In this document: positions 8,327 to 17,831 of the stretch, piece by piece | Layout: every line of letters starts with the position of its first letter | Numbering within the stretch: the stretch's first letter is position 1 | From: an uncultured Methanobrevibacter sp. | Lineage (GTDB): Archaea > Methanobacteriota > Methanobacteria > Methanobacteriales > Methanobacteriaceae | Direction of reading: 5' to 3' | Length of the DNA stretch: 64,000 nt | Assembly (NCBI RefSeq): GCF_902784195.1 | Contig: NZ_CACZTX010000005.1 | Coordinates: 1-64,000, forward strand | Notes under the pieces: model-generated | Told to the model about the DNA's origin: nothing | Databases searched by the model: none | What the model saw: only the letters and a program-made list of their open reading frames with translations | Made by a program: the position numbers and the translations under genes

Positions 8327-10105
8327 TCATTCCTCCTGGTCTTCTGAATCAAACAATGTAGACTGTCCAGTTTTTTTAGATTTTTTCTTTTTAGGTTTTT
8401 CATCATCTATTAACGCTTCATCTAAATCTGATTCTTGAACTCTGTCCTTACGACTTGAATGTTCCTTGTCTACAACATGACCAAATTCGTCAAGCTCTTC
8501 AAGTAAGGAATCGACGTAGTCTTCCTCTTCTATCTCTTCTTCAACCTTTTCACCCATTAATTCTGCTAATGCTCTTCTTGTAACTTTAGCAAGAACAGGT
8601 TTATAATCTGGAACACCAGTTTCAGCAAGGGATGCTGCCTCTTCAATGATAACAGGAACATAATCTTCAAATATTTTAGATCTCATAGCTTTTTCCTTTT
8701 CAGCTTTTTTGGATCTGATATGTCTTTGAAGTTTTCTTGCTATTTTCATGGTAGCTTGCCTGATTTCATGAACAATCTCAGGTTCTGGTGCGATACTTTG
8801 CTTACCAGTGGATAAGTAAGGAACTTGAGTGGAAATAATGTTAACAAACAAGGTAAGTGGAGTGTTATCCAAATCTCTAAGACCATATCTTCTCCAATCA
8901 ATAGATTTCAATGCTTCTGTAATAGCACAGCTTCCTGCATCGAAAGTCAATGGAACTCTGTTTGCAAATCTTAAGATTTCAGATTTCCTTTGTTCATTTA
9001 CAATTCTACCAGCATCTCCACCATAAGCAATACCTGCTTCCACAATGAATGCCACACCACCTTTATAGGTAACAGGAGCTCTTGTAATTGTAGTGATGAA
9101 TTCAGGTTTCAATATTAATTTCATACCCTTTTCAATTTGCTCTTCACCAATAGGAATAAGACCAGAAGTAGGAGGAGCCATGAATTTCATTTTTCCAAAT
9201 GCTTCTACAATAGCTTCCGCTTCAGCCCAAGTCATGTTTTTTGGACGTTTTTTCATGTCAATACCAGTGAGTTCCTGAAGCTCTTTGATCTTCTTGGAGG
9301 ACATTCTTGACAAGTTGGTAGTTAACATGCTTTTGAAGTTTCTCTTATCAGTGGTTTTTGCAATGTGAGTAATGTCATCTGCAGTTACACCTTTAGGGTG
9401 AGGCAATACTTCTTTAGGTAAGACTGGAACAATTTCTGCAGCTCTTTTAAAGATGTATTTATGCCCTTTAGGGTCTCTAAAAGTAATCTTTGCATGAGGG
9501 TTAGCAATCATGGTTCTACGAATGTACTCAAATGCCCCTTGTTCAGCTAATGAATATGATACCTCTTTAAAATGGAGTTGGATACAAACACCAGTGCTTT
9601 CTGGAGTGAAATGTTCAGTTTTAATGATATCTCCAACGTTGTTTTTTACATCCATCTTAAATTCCATTTTAACCCCTTTGAGCTCACCATCCTCTTTCCA
9701 TCCGGAAATTACATGGGTGGACTCACCAGTGGTCATTTGGGATAAAAGTACACAACCACTACAACCTAAACCTTGTTGCCCTCTTGATTGGATGTTTCTA
9801 AATTTGGAACCTGCAAACATCTGACAGTATACTTGAGTTACAAATTCCTCAGGGATACCTGGACCATTATCTGAATGTCTTAAAAGATAATGCTCTTTTC
9901 CGAGTTGCTTTAAATCAATTCTAATTTCAGGCAAAATCCCTGCTTCCTCAGCAGCGTCAAAACTGTTTGTGATCAATTCGTGGAAAACAATAGTTAAAGA
10001 TCTGATTTTACCAGAAAATCCTAACATCTGTTTATTTTTTCTAAAGAACTCTGATGGAGTTAATTGGTCAAAATTCTCAAAGAGTTCTTGCGCTTGTTGA
10101 GACAA
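8327..10105 (-). CDS. top6B: DNA topoisomerase VI subunit B
   Basis: ATPase/transducer subunit (592 residues) of topoisomerase VI. The GHKL fold shows the N box ([14 protein letters not shown], ~40-53), the G1 box DNGPGIP and the glycine lid GQQGLGCSG; an H2TH and a transducer domain follow. The last ~90 residues are highly acidic, then Lys-rich (KPKKKKSKK), ending in a tail whose TGQSTLFD resembles PCNA-binding QxxLxxFF peptides only loosely. Translation starts at a TTG behind AAAGGAGG. It is the first gene of the top6BA operon, with a 720-bp non-coding stretch upstream. Confidence 0.97.
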   Translation of the reverse strand: MSQQAQELFENFDQLTPSEFFRKNKQMLGFSGKIRSLTIVFHELITNSFDAAEEAGILPEIRIDLKQLGKEHYLLRHSDNGPGIPEEFVTQVYCQMFAGSKFRNIQSRGQQGLGCSGCVLLSQMTTGESTHVISGWKEDGELKGVKMEFKMDVKNNVGDIIKTEHFTPESTGVCIQLHFKEVSYSLAEQGAFEYIRRTMIANPHAKITFRDPKGHKYIFKRAAEIVPVLPKEVLPHPKGVTADDITHIAKTTDKRNFKSMLTTNLSRMSSKKIKELQELTGIDMKKRPKNMTWAEAEAIVEAFGKMKFMAPPTSGLIPIGEEQIEKGMKLILKPEFITTITRAPVTYKGGVAFIVEAGIAYGGDAGRIVNEQRKSEILRFANRVPLTFDAGSCAITEALKSIDWRRYGLRDLDNTPLTLFVNIISTQVPYLSTGKQSIAPEPEIVHEIRQATMKIARKLQRHIRSKKAEKEKAMRSKIFEDYVPVIIEEAASLAETGVPDYKPVLAKVTRRALAELMGEKVEEEIEEEDYVDSLLEELDEFGHVVDKEHSSRKDRVQESDLDEALIDDEKPKKKKSKKTGQSTLFDSEDQEE

Positions 10106-10827
10106 ATTAAACCTCCTTTACATAGTTTTTAATTAACATATGAATTAATTAAACTAATCATTAAATAATCAATAATACTTAATTATTTAAAGTACTGAAA
10201 TTTTTATAAAAATTCCCCTTAAAAAACATATGATGATTTTTTTATATGATAATGTAATCATAAAATAGCATATATTTATTAAATATTTTAATGAAAATAT
10301 ACAAATATTATTTTTATGGAAAATTTTTATACAAAAATGAAAAAGTTACTAAAATTTTAGACAATAACATAAGTAAAATATTTTAAAAGTATGCCAAAAC
10401 TATAGTAAATATATCACTATATATACATATGTTGTTGAAAGTATATAAAAGTTTTTAATTACTATAAAAATTTTAATAAAAAAATCATCATATAGCATAA
10501 AAATTTAAGCTAAATATAATTAAATTACATCACATCAAAAAATATTGTTAAAAAATATTAAACCATACATATATCTTTAATGAAAAATAACAATTAATTA
10601 AGAAAATTGATTCGAAGCAGTTAAAACAATATCGATTTGTAAAAATAAAATTAATAAAAATAGATATTAGAAATATGGAAATAAATTTAAGAGTGAAAGA
10701 TAATGAAAATTAGAAAAATAGAAAAAATAATAGAAATGAAAAAAATAAAAAATAAAAAAATAAAAAATCAAGATATGATTGAATGAATAAAAAATAATAA
10801 AATTATAAAAAAATAAAAGAAAAAATT
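10106..10827. other. 722-bp A/T-rich intergenic region with long inverted repeat
   Basis: No credible gene. It contains the promoter side of top6BA, an 18-bp inverted repeat (10228-10245 / 10476-10493) and, next to the KH gene, T-rich minus-strand tracts that can terminate its transcript. A 27-codon plus-strand frame at 10703-10786 has a weak ribosome site, but its composition is only that of the A-rich tract. Confidence 0.5.
10228..10493. repeat. 266-bp element bounded by 18-bp perfect inverted repeat
   Basis: ATATGATGATTTTTTTAT at 10228-10245 is the exact reverse complement of 10476-10493. The 230 bases between are A/T-rich and non-coding. No target duplication is obvious outside the ends. 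It could be the remnant of a small non-autonomous element, a cruciform site or a chance match in A/T-rich DNA. Confidence 0.4.
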
Positions 10828-11436
10828 CTAATCTAAGTCATCACGGAATTGAATTTCATCTCTTTCAATTCCAACAACTTCTTTGAACTCTTTCATTTTA
10901 CGTTCATTCTTCTTATTTTCTAAAAATGCATAGACAGACTTATGTCTTGATCCATTAAGAATCATTTCAACTGCTTCCTTAGCAACCATCACATTTTGAA
11001 GTTCACCAATCAATGAAACAGTCTTTCCATAAATAGCCATGTCAACTTCAGCCATATCAACGATTATTTCTCTGGTTTTTCCATCTTTTCCAATTATTCT
11101 ACCTTTGTATCTTGCCATAGCCTTTTTGGATTTTCCAACATACAAAGGCAATTTGATTATTTCCAAATAAGTATCATCTTTATTTAATTTTAATGCTACA
11201 CGAGGATTGAATCCACGAGCAATAGCTTTTACAATATGATTTGCTTTCCATACACCAAGAGGATCTTCCATATTTTCATTAGGATAAATAGCTACAGTGC
11301 ATTCTTCACTATCAATATCCAAATGAGTATTGGTTGCATTTTCAATTAATTGTTTGGTTTCTCCTTTTGTTCCAATTAAAGCACCTACTCTATCTGCAGG
11401 AACTCTAAGATAATCGGTTTCCGGCAATTCATTCAC
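10828..11436 (-). CDS. KH-domain RNA-binding protein, archaeal Dim2/Pno1-like
   Basis: A 202-residue protein with two KH domains. The GxxG loops are in [12 protein letters not shown] (~18-29) and [12 protein letters not shown] (~111-122), each followed by the expected helices. This layout matches archaeal Dim2p/Pno1, which binds pre-16S rRNA near the small-subunit 3' end and aIF2alpha. The start is a GTG preceded by AAAGAG; an overlapping ATG is out of frame. In many archaea rio1, aIF-1A and this gene are neighbours, and the order here (aIF-1A, rio1, KH, all minus) supports a role in ribosome assembly. Confidence 0.9.
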   Translation of the reverse strand: MNELPETDYLRVPADRVGALIGTKGETKQLIENATNTHLDIDSEECTVAIYPNENMEDPLGVWKANHIVKAIARGFNPRVALKLNKDDTYLEIIKLPLYVGKSKKAMARYKGRIIGKDGKTREIIVDMAEVDMAIYGKTVSLIGELQNVMVAKEAVEMILNGSRHKSVYAFLENKKNERKMKEFKEVVGIERDEIQFRDDLD

Positions 11437-11712
11437 CTCTTTGATTTTTTAATAAATTCATTTACAATTATATATTAAATATTTCAATTAAATTTAATAA
11501 ATATTTTGATAAATTATTATTCTAAATAAATTTAAAATTAATAACAAAATTTAATCTTAGAATTAATTCTAAATTAATAAACACCCAAATGGAAACCTAA
11601 TTGGAACTTAAAAATATTTATTTAATATTTATAAAAAATAGGTTTACCAAGAGCATTTGAAAACTATTTATCAATTAGCATTCTAAGAAAGTTTGGATAG
11701 GTTTTTAATAAA
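11437..11712. other. intergenic between rio1 and KH gene
   Basis: No gene. It contains a 16-bp perfect palindrome TTAGAATTAATTCTAA and, nearer rio1, a slightly less A/T-rich patch (about 11640-11705) with a direct repeat ATAGGTTT. I found no convincing box C/D or tRNA-like structure. Confidence 0.35.
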
Positions 11713-12573
11713 TTATTCTTTTATTAAACGATTAGTCAAATCTTCAATGGAAGTGTCTACACCCATCTTTTTAAATTCAAAACTAATGTTTTTTATGTCT
11801 CTTTCAAGCAATTCACGGGCAATAATGTGATCCTTAACAACAGATTGTGATACATCAATAATCACTGGCTCTTCATCGAAATTTAGAATATTATAACTTG
11901 ATAAGTCACCATGAATCAAATTTGCCTTGTTTATGAACTTATCCATTTGGTCCACTAATTTTTCATAAAAGTCATTAGGGTCTTGTGGAGGCAAGTTTTT
12001 CACGGTTGGAGCAGGATTTCCATCTTCATCACCAATGAATTCAATTATTAAAACATTGTTTAAGCTTGTAATTGCTTCAGGAACATTAACTCCTGCATCC
12101 TTAAGCCTTGTCAAATTCCTATACTCCTTATTAACCCAATTGTTTATCAGTTGTCTTTTATTGCTTGATCTGACATTAAAACGAGGGTCTCCCGCAATAT
12201 AATATTGCATTTTCTTAAAGTCCGAAGTGGCAATCCTATAAATCTTAACAGCAACAATTGAGCCATCCTCTTTAATTCCCTTTAATACGTTAGCTTCCTT
12301 TCCAGTGCTTATAGCACCATTTAAAACATCCAAATAACCTTGATTAGCTAATTTATAAAGTACCTGCAATGTTGCCTTATCGAAGATTTCACTGGATACC
12401 TTCCTATCATCTGAATCCTTAATCCTCTTTTGTGAAATCAATTTCTGAACTTCAGCATCCGCTTTAGCCACTCTTGGATTTTCATTCATGACTTCTTCAT
12501 CAGATTCAATTTCCATTGAATCATCTTCAATAAGCTCTGCATGAGCATTAGCCATTTTTGGATTCTCTTCCAT
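11713..12573 (-). CDS. rio1: RIO1 family serine protein kinase
   Basis: Atypical kinase/ATPase of 286 residues that acts in late small-subunit ribosome maturation. After ~60 charged residues come the RIO1 winged-helix-like segment, a glycine loop variant STGKEANV (~90), the VAVKIYR lysine, hinge EFIGDEDGNPAPT, catalytic LIHGDLSSYNIL (~222) and metal-binding VIIDVSQSV (~239). STGKEA and IDVSQSV are diagnostic for Rio1. GGTG precedes the ATG. It sits between aIF-1A and the Dim2-like KH gene, which act in the same process. Confidence 0.96.
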   Translation of the reverse strand: MEENPKMANAHAELIEDDSMEIESDEEVMNENPRVAKADAEVQKLISQKRIKDSDDRKVSSEIFDKATLQVLYKLANQGYLDVLNGAISTGKEANVLKGIKEDGSIVAVKIYRIATSDFKKMQYYIAGDPRFNVRSSNKRQLINNWVNKEYRNLTRLKDAGVNVPEAITSLNNVLIIEFIGDEDGNPAPTVKNLPPQDPNDFYEKLVDQMDKFINKANLIHGDLSSYNILNFDEEPVIIDVSQSVVKDHIIARELLERDIKNISFEFKKMGVDTSIEDLTNRLIKE

Positions 12574-12698
12574 AAAAACACCGCTTTAAAATTAGATAAA
12601 AATTTAGAAGTAGTTTAAAATAGGATATTTAAAAAAATAAAGTAAAATTTTGGTAAAAAAAAAGAAAATTAAAAAAGTAAATCAAATGATTTACTTAT

Positions 12699-13004
12699 TT
12701 ACATAGTCAAATAGCCTTTTCTTTCAAGCCAGTTGGATTCAGTTCTTGTGTATCTCCAAATTACATCAGCCTTTTGGTCTGATTGGAAATCCCATGGTTT
12801 AACAAGAACGACATCACCTTCACGTATCCAAATTCTCTTTTTCATTTTACCTGGAATACGTGTCATTCTGATATTACCATCAGCACATCTTACTTTAATT
12901 TTTCCATGACCCATAATCTGTTCAACTACTCCTGGAATTTCGCCTTTTCTAGGAGTACGTACTCTTCTATATTCTTGTTGGTCGTTATTTTGTGGTTTAC
13001 TCAA
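12699..13004 (-). CDS. eif1A: translation initiation factor aIF-1A
   Basis: The 101-residue S1/OB-fold factor binds the A site of the small ribosomal subunit during initiation. The family core is clear: [19 protein letters not shown], then [23 protein letters not shown] and [11 protein letters not shown]. Start is a TTG (13002-13004) behind GGAGGAGAATTT; there is no ATG nearby in frame. It heads the minus-strand run aIF-1A, rio1, KH and is divergent from moeA. Confidence 0.97.
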   Translation of the reverse strand: MSKPQNNDQQEYRRVRTPRKGEIPGVVEQIMGHGKIKVRCADGNIRMTRIPGKMKKRIWIREGDVVLVKPWDFQSDQKADVIWRYTRTESNWLERKGYLTM

Positions 13005-13370
13005 AAATTCTCCTCCTGCTCATTCTCCAAATATTTAATAACACATCATTTTCATAATTGAATAAATCATTTATAATAAATTTAATTTGATTATATATTT
13101 GATTAAACAATTTTCTAAATAAATTGTAAAAATATCATTTTAAAATTATTGTTTAAAAAATACAGCAAATAATTTATTATTATATATTATATATTTCTTA
13201 CTATAAATACTAACAAGATAATTTATAAATGTTTTGATTTTTTAGATGAAATTTTTTTAAATTTAAACAAAAACATATAATGTAAATATATCAATTAATA
13301 TATTATTAAATATAACATATAATTAAAAAATATTAATTTAATAATTTTTCAAAATTTAAAAGGTAATACA
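13005..13370. other. divergent promoter region, aIF-1A / moeA
   Basis: 366 bp of nearly pure A/T with several TATA-like stretches for both directions (for example ACATATAATG near 13273 on the plus strand). I see no conserved palindrome or RNA gene. Confidence 0.45.
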
Positions 13371-14615
13371 ATGGGTGTAGAATTTTTAAAGATAAAGGAA
13401 GTAGATGAAGCAAAAGAAATCATTAATGAAAAGTTTAATGAATACTATACTCCACAATCTGAAATCATTGATATTGCAGACAGCAATAATAGGATTACAT
13501 TCAGTAAGATTGAAAGTAAAATTGATTTTCCACCATTTAACAGGTCTTTGAAAGACGGTTTTGCAATTAAGTCAGAGGACAGCTATGGGGTTAACGAAGA
13601 AAATCCTAAAAAACTTAAAGTCATTGACTTTTTAGAGGCAGGATCATTCACTGATAAAACTGTGGAACTTGGAAAATGTGTAGAGATAAGTACTGGTGCA
13701 CCAATTCCAGAAGGTGCAGATGCAGTCGTTATGGTGGAATTCTCCAATAGGCCAGAAGACAATGATGAACTCAAAGATGATGAAATTGAAATTTTGACAA
13801 GCGTTACACCTTCCCAAGACATTGGCCAAAAAGGTTCTGATGTTAAAAAAGGACAGACAATTCTTGAAGAAAACATTTTGCTCAATCCTCCTAAAATAGG
13901 AGTGATAGCTGCTCAAGGAATAGACACCGTTGAAGTGTATAAAAAGCCTAAAGTTGGAATCATATCTACTGGAAATGAATTATTGACCAATCAGGAAGAA
14001 TTGAAGCCTGGAAAAATCTATGATGTTAATAGTGAAATGATTAAAGCAGGGGTAAATAACTGTGGAGGAGAAGGCGAATGCTTAGGAATCGTTAAAGATG
14101 TTTACGATGACTTAAAGACTAAAATTCAAGACTCATTAAAAGAATGTGACATCTTGCTATGCTCTGGCGGGACCTCTGCAGGTGTAGGGGACAATATCAG
14201 ACATATTCTTGATGAACTTGGAGAAGTTCATATTCATGGAATCACTGTTCAACCTGGAAAGCCAACCATCCTTGGAGTTGTTGATGGAAAGATAGTTATT
14301 GGACTTCCTGGAAATCCTGTTTCTGCAATTGTTATCTTTAATGTATTCGTTGCACCGGCAATTAAGAAATTAGCTGGCTACAAAGATGAGGAAGAGCAAA
14401 GAACAATTAAAGGAACTTTGAAAAGAAGAATCCATTCACCAATTGGAAGAATGCAATATCAATTGGTGAGAGTTGAAGGTGACGATGTAATCCCTATATT
14501 TAAAGACTCTGGAGCTATTTTCTCACTTGCAAGTGCAGCAGGATATACAAAAGTCTCTAAACAGACAGAATTGCTTGAAGAAGGAGAGGAAGTTGAAGTA
14601 ATTCTCTTTAATTAA
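13371..14615 (+). CDS. moeA: molybdopterin molybdenumtransferase MoeA
   Basis: MoeA (414 residues) inserts molybdate or tungstate into adenylated molybdopterin, as needed for formylmethanofuran and formate dehydrogenases. Visible family motifs are FPPFNRSLKDGFA (~47-59), STGAPIPEGADAVVMVE (~105-121), the MoCF_biosynth segment VGIISTGNEL and LLCSGGTSAGVGD (~265), and the C-terminal GKPTILGVVDGKIVIGLPGNP. AAAGG TAATACA precedes the ATG. It starts a plus-strand run with the GyrI-like gene 137 bp later. Confidence 0.95.
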   Translation: MGVEFLKIKEVDEAKEIINEKFNEYYTPQSEIIDIADSNNRITFSKIESKIDFPPFNRSLKDGFAIKSEDSYGVNEENPKKLKVIDFLEAGSFTDKTVELGKCVEISTGAPIPEGADAVVMVEFSNRPEDNDELKDDEIEILTSVTPSQDIGQKGSDVKKGQTILEENILLNPPKIGVIAAQGIDTVEVYKKPKVGIISTGNELLTNQEELKPGKIYDVNSEMIKAGVNNCGGEGECLGIVKDVYDDLKTKIQDSLKECDILLCSGGTSAGVGDNIRHILDELGEVHIHGITVQPGKPTILGVVDGKIVIGLPGNPVSAIVIFNVFVAPAIKKLAGYKDEEEQRTIKGTLKRRIHSPIGRMQYQLVRVEGDDVIPIFKDSGAIFSLASAAGYTKVSKQTELLEEGEEVEVILFN

Positions 14616-14752
14616 ATCAAAATTAAATTTAAAAATTATAAATTTAAAATATAAACTATGAATTTAAAATAAAACTATAAATTTCAGATAAAGTATAAAT
14701 TTAAAATTATAAAATATACAAAAGATATTCATTATAATTATCAGGTGTAAAC
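14616..14752. repeat. degenerate A/T tandem repeat
   Basis: The spacer is made of imperfect copies of a unit like AAACTATAAATTTAAAAT (about 18-22 bases, four to five copies). It has no gene and just carries the start site region of the next one. Confidence 0.4.
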
Positions 14753-15223
14753 ATGGAAATTAAAGAAAAAACTATGGAAGATCAAAAAGTAGCTATTATG
14801 AATTATAAAGGAGCTCTAAAAGATATGGATGTTTTGGTTTCTAAATTAACCGGTTGGATTGAAGTTGAAGAAATCGAAACTGCTGGAGACTTATTTGCAA
14901 TATTCTACAATAACCCAAGAACAGCTAAGGAAAATGAAGTTGTATACGATGTAGGAATTCCAATCAATCCAGAATTAGACCCTGATGAAACTGAAGAAAT
15001 AAGAATCGTAACCCTTATCGAACATAAAGTATTGTCAGGAATTCATAATGGAAGTTTAGACAATATTCAAGAAAGCTATAACATTATGGCAGAATACTCC
15101 ATTGAAAACAAATACGACATTATCGGATCCCCTAAAGAAATTTACATAAAAAACAAATATGAAGTGGATAATGAAGAGGACTTGGTAACTGAAATTCAAT
15201 TGCCAGTCATTAAAATGGGTTAA
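14753..15223 (+). CDS. GyrI-like effector-binding domain protein
   Basis: A 156-residue stand-alone domain that looks like the GyrI/AraC effector-binding (small-molecule-binding) family. It starts MEIKEKTMEDQKVAIMNYKG, where beta-1 and the MxYKG turn are typical. Next come a helix (LVSKLTGWIE), the strand LFAIFYNNPR, YDVGIPINPEL, and TLIEHKVLSGIHNGSLDNI, the usual pattern of a strand then the HxGxxxxI helix. A C-terminal EIQLPVIK ending is characteristic. The ligand is unknown. GGTG precedes the ATG. Such stand-alone domains may sequester or hydrolyse small molecules. Confidence 0.72.
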   Translation: MEIKEKTMEDQKVAIMNYKGALKDMDVLVSKLTGWIEVEEIETAGDLFAIFYNNPRTAKENEVVYDVGIPINPELDPDETEEIRIVTLIEHKVLSGIHNGSLDNIQESYNIMAEYSIENKYDIIGSPKEIYIKNKYEVDNEEDLVTEIQLPVIKMG

Positions 15224-15356
15224 TTAACCCATAACACTTAATCTTAATCTTTAAACTTAAAAACCTAAAAATCTTAATAATTCTAAAAAATTTTAAAATT
15301 TTAATAAAAATAAATCATTAATCAAATTCTATTAAATCTACTGAAGGAATGATAAA

Positions 15357-15656
15357 ATGGCTAAAGAGAAAACTAAAAAAATGACTAGAAAGGAAGAGGA
15401 AAAACTTAATGAAAAAGTAGATAAAATAATAGAAAAAAACTTCGCAGACTTCTCATCTCAAGATGAACTTGAAAACTTTATCCAAGATGCCTTTGATACC
15501 AAAACTTCAAAATTCAATAAGAATTTAAAGAAAAAGGAAAAGGAAATTAATAAAAAAGTGTCAAAAGTATATAAAACAGACACTAAAAGAATTGATAGAA
15601 AAATGAAAGAATTGGATAAGAAAATCAATGCAAGATTTAAAAACATGCAAAAATAG
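15357..15656 (+). CDS. lysine-rich coiled-coil protein, unknown
   Basis: 99 residues, about one third Lys, with Glu and Asp next. Heptad-like patterns over ~15-99 (KVDKIIEKNFADF, KFNKNLKKKEKEINKKVSKVY, KKINARFKN) suggest a long helix or coiled coil with no hydrophobic core domain. GAAGGAATGATAAA gives a good ribosome site, which supports that it is expressed. Could bind nucleic acid through charge; nothing more can be said. Confidence 0.6.
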   Translation: MAKEKTKKMTRKEEEKLNEKVDKIIEKNFADFSSQDELENFIQDAFDTKTSKFNKNLKKKEKEINKKVSKVYKTDTKRIDRKMKELDKKINARFKNMQK

Positions 15657-15721
15657 AATAAATAAAATAAAATAGAATGAATAAAATTTAAAAATTTTAA
15701 ATGAATTTAAAAAGAATTTTC

Positions 15722-15741
15722 GGTGGGATTAGTTCCCCACC
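15722..15741 (-). terminator. hairpin terminator overlapping the pmbA stop codon
   Basis: GGTGGG / CCCACC, a 6-bp G/C stem with an 8-base loop, contains the TAA stop of the pmbA-like gene (15729-15731) in the loop. On the minus strand it is followed by GAAAATTCTTTTTAAA. Confidence 0.55.
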
Positions 15742-17045
15742 ACTCTTACATCATGTAAAAGCAATTTAGGAACAATGAAAGATCCTCTTTGCTTTGTCTC
15801 TTCACCTACAGCTACAGCATCACTTAACAAGTCATAGATATTGCCGGAAATCATAGCTTTTTTAATAGGTTTCTTGACTCCCTTATCAATTAAGAATGAA
15901 TTGCTTGCTTCCACTGAAAAATCACCAGTGATAGGATTTGCAGTATGTGCACCTAAAACATCAGTGACTAAGAATGCATCATTTATTTCATCTTCCATTA
16001 CATGATCTTTAAAATCAAAAATAATATTTGAACCGCTTACAGAGGGAGTTCCTGCATATGAACCTCTAAATCCATTGGAAGTGCTTTTAACTCCATCCTT
16101 ATTTGCAGTGTAAATATCATATAAATATCCTTTTAGGACACCTTCTTCAACTAAAGCAGTTCTTCTTGAAGCGGTTCCTTCATCATCACTAACTCCAGAG
16201 TTCAAACCGCCATCAACTGTACCGTCATCATAAATGGAAAGCCCTTCGGTGACTATTTTCTCACCGATTTTACCGGTAAGTCTTGATCTCCCCCTTTGAA
16301 CGTTATCTGCACTGAATCCACTCATAAAAGTAGAGAGTAAACCAGTAACTGCATGATAATCCAATATGACATCCTTATCTGAAGTTTCAATATGCTCCCC
16401 ATTCAATGAGGATTTTGCCAAATCACATAAGTCTTCAGCTAATTTGATTCCATCCAAATCATAAAGACATGATGAAACAGAGTCATAAGCGGTTGCCAAA
16501 TCACCATCTTTTATGGCATTGATTGAAACTCCCAATGCGAAACCAGTTGACTTGTCATATGCTTCAACACCATTGGAGTTTACAATTAGGACTTCACCTT
16601 CAGCTGCTGAAAATCCACCAGATGTGGTTTGACAGCCATTATCATCTATGCAATTTAAAACAGATTTAAGGGAACTTGTAAGTTCATCCAAGTCAATCTC
16701 TTGGAACTTTTTATCAAAAGTGCCATTGATTTTAGGCAATTTTTCAAGCTCTGGAAAAGAGAAGTTTTCATCCTTTGAATTAAGTTTAGAGTTTAAATAA
16801 GCATTTTCACAAGTCTTTGCAATTTCACCCATATCTGATGTGAAAGCAAAACCTACTGAACCATCCTTAATAACTCTTATACCAATGCCTAAGCTAATAT
16901 CCTCTTTTGCAAAATTCAAATCGGTCTTTTGAGAATCCAATTGAAGCAATTCAGTATTTTCCAAATATATTTCATAATTATCCGAATATTTGGAAATTTC
17001 CCTTTTTGCCTCTTCAGCTAATTCATATAACATATTATCACACAT
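15729..17045 (-). CDS. pmbA: TldD/PmbA family metalloprotease-like protein
   Basis: 438 residues matching the PmbA (TldE) branch of the TldD/PmbA family, which in bacteria forms TldD/TldE proteases acting on unfolded peptides. Seen are the N-terminal swapped domain with GIGIRVIKDGSVGFAFTSD (~50-68), the central GCQTTSGGFSAAEGE, and the C-terminal core DEGTASRRTALVEEGVLKGYLYD, GTPSVSGSN and FSVEASNSFLI. The HExxxH zinc motif of TldD is absent, as expected for the PmbA partner. The first ATG has no clear ribosome site; the in-frame ATG at 17033 behind GTGTGATAAT is an alternative. Confidence 0.9.
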   Translation of the reverse strand: MCDNMLYELAEEAKREISKYSDNYEIYLENTELLQLDSQKTDLNFAKEDISLGIGIRVIKDGSVGFAFTSDMGEIAKTCENAYLNSKLNSKDENFSFPELEKLPKINGTFDKKFQEIDLDELTSSLKSVLNCIDDNGCQTTSGGFSAAEGEVLIVNSNGVEAYDKSTGFALGVSINAIKDGDLATAYDSVSSCLYDLDGIKLAEDLCDLAKSSLNGEHIETSDKDVILDYHAVTGLLSTFMSGFSADNVQRGRSRLTGKIGEKIVTEGLSIYDDGTVDGGLNSGVSDDEGTASRRTALVEEGVLKGYLYDIYTANKDGVKSTSNGFRGSYAGTPSVSGSNIIFDFKDHVMEDEINDAFLVTDVLGAHTANPITGDFSVEASNSFLIDKGVKKPIKKAMISGNIYDLLSDAVAVGEETKQRGSFIVPKLLLHDVRVVGN

Positions 17046-17065
17046 AAAAAAAGAATATGATTTAA

Positions 17066-17770
17066 TTAATCTTCAGTAAAAACAAACTTTTCAATAGCTT
17101 CTGCCACTCCATCACCATACTTATTCTCACAGACATAATCAGCCATTTCCTTAAGCTCATCACATGCATTGGCCACTGCAACCTTAAAACCCGCAGAACG
17201 TAAAAAGTCAATGTCATTTTCACTGTCCCCAATGCACATCATATTATCTATATTATAATCCAAGAGCTTAGCCAATTCCACGAGACCAGTTCCCTTATCA
17301 ACTTCAGGATCTGTCAAGTGAAGTGCAAATCCACTATCATAGACCTCCACATCAAAGTCCTTCAATAGCTCTTTAAGTGGCTCTGAATCCATATTCTTAT
17401 AGAAACAGATTTCAGATACTCTTGCATCGGAATCCTCTACAATCTTAAATGGAATATCATCCCCAAATTTCTCAAGTAAAAAGTCATAAGCCTTTTGAGC
17501 TTTGGAAATGTCTCCTAAAACAATTACCCTATTGTCATTATATCCATCTTGGTAAATAACTCCACCATTTTCACAAACCAATCCTCCAGTGGTTCCAACA
17601 AGTGTAGCCACTGCATAGGCAAAGTGTGAAATGTTTCCAGTAGCAATTATTACTGGAATTCCTGCATCTTCAGCCTTACGAAGAGCATCCAATGCACTAT
17701 GACAAACTCTCCTTTTTCCATCTGTAATTGTTCCATCAACATCTACAGCTATCGCTTCTATTTTTACCAT
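17066..17770 (-). CDS. archaeal phosphoglycolate phosphatase (HAD superfamily)
   Basis: 234 residues with the HAD type IIB layout. Motif I is DVDGTITDG (~9-17), motif II IIATGN (~41-46), the cap occupies ~80-150, motif III Lys is in DKGTGLVELAKLL, and motif IV is GDSENDIDFLRSAG. The sequence fits the archaeal phosphoglycolate phosphatase group that removes 2-phosphoglycolate, although a role on other sugar phosphates is possible. AAGGATTTGAAAAT precedes the ATG. It lies 61 bp after hypD and 20 bp before the pmbA-like gene, so the three may form one transcript. Confidence 0.88.
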   Translation of the reverse strand: MVKIEAIAVDVDGTITDGKRRVCHSALDALRKAEDAGIPVIIATGNISHFAYAVATLVGTTGGLVCENGGVIYQDGYNDNRVIVLGDISKAQKAYDFLLEKFGDDIPFKIVEDSDARVSEICFYKNMDSEPLKELLKDFDVEVYDSGFALHLTDPEVDKGTGLVELAKLLDYNIDNMMCIGDSENDIDFLRSAGFKVAVANACDELKEMADYVCENKYGDGVAEAIEKFVFTED

Positions 17771-17831
17771 ATTTTCAAATCCTTAAATTGAGCCATAATT
17801 GAAAAATTATAAAATTTATCATTTAGAAAAC

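Noticed and set aside
10703-10786. 27-codon frame with GAGTGA-like site in the spacer before the KH gene
   Set aside because: Encodes only Lys, Ile and Glu from an A-rich tract that is the T-rich terminator of the KH gene on the other strand.
11637-11705. Possible box C/D guide RNA between rio1 and the KH gene
   Set aside because: The patch has less A/T than its surroundings, but I could not find proper C (RUGAUGA) and D (CUGA) boxes at the right spacing.
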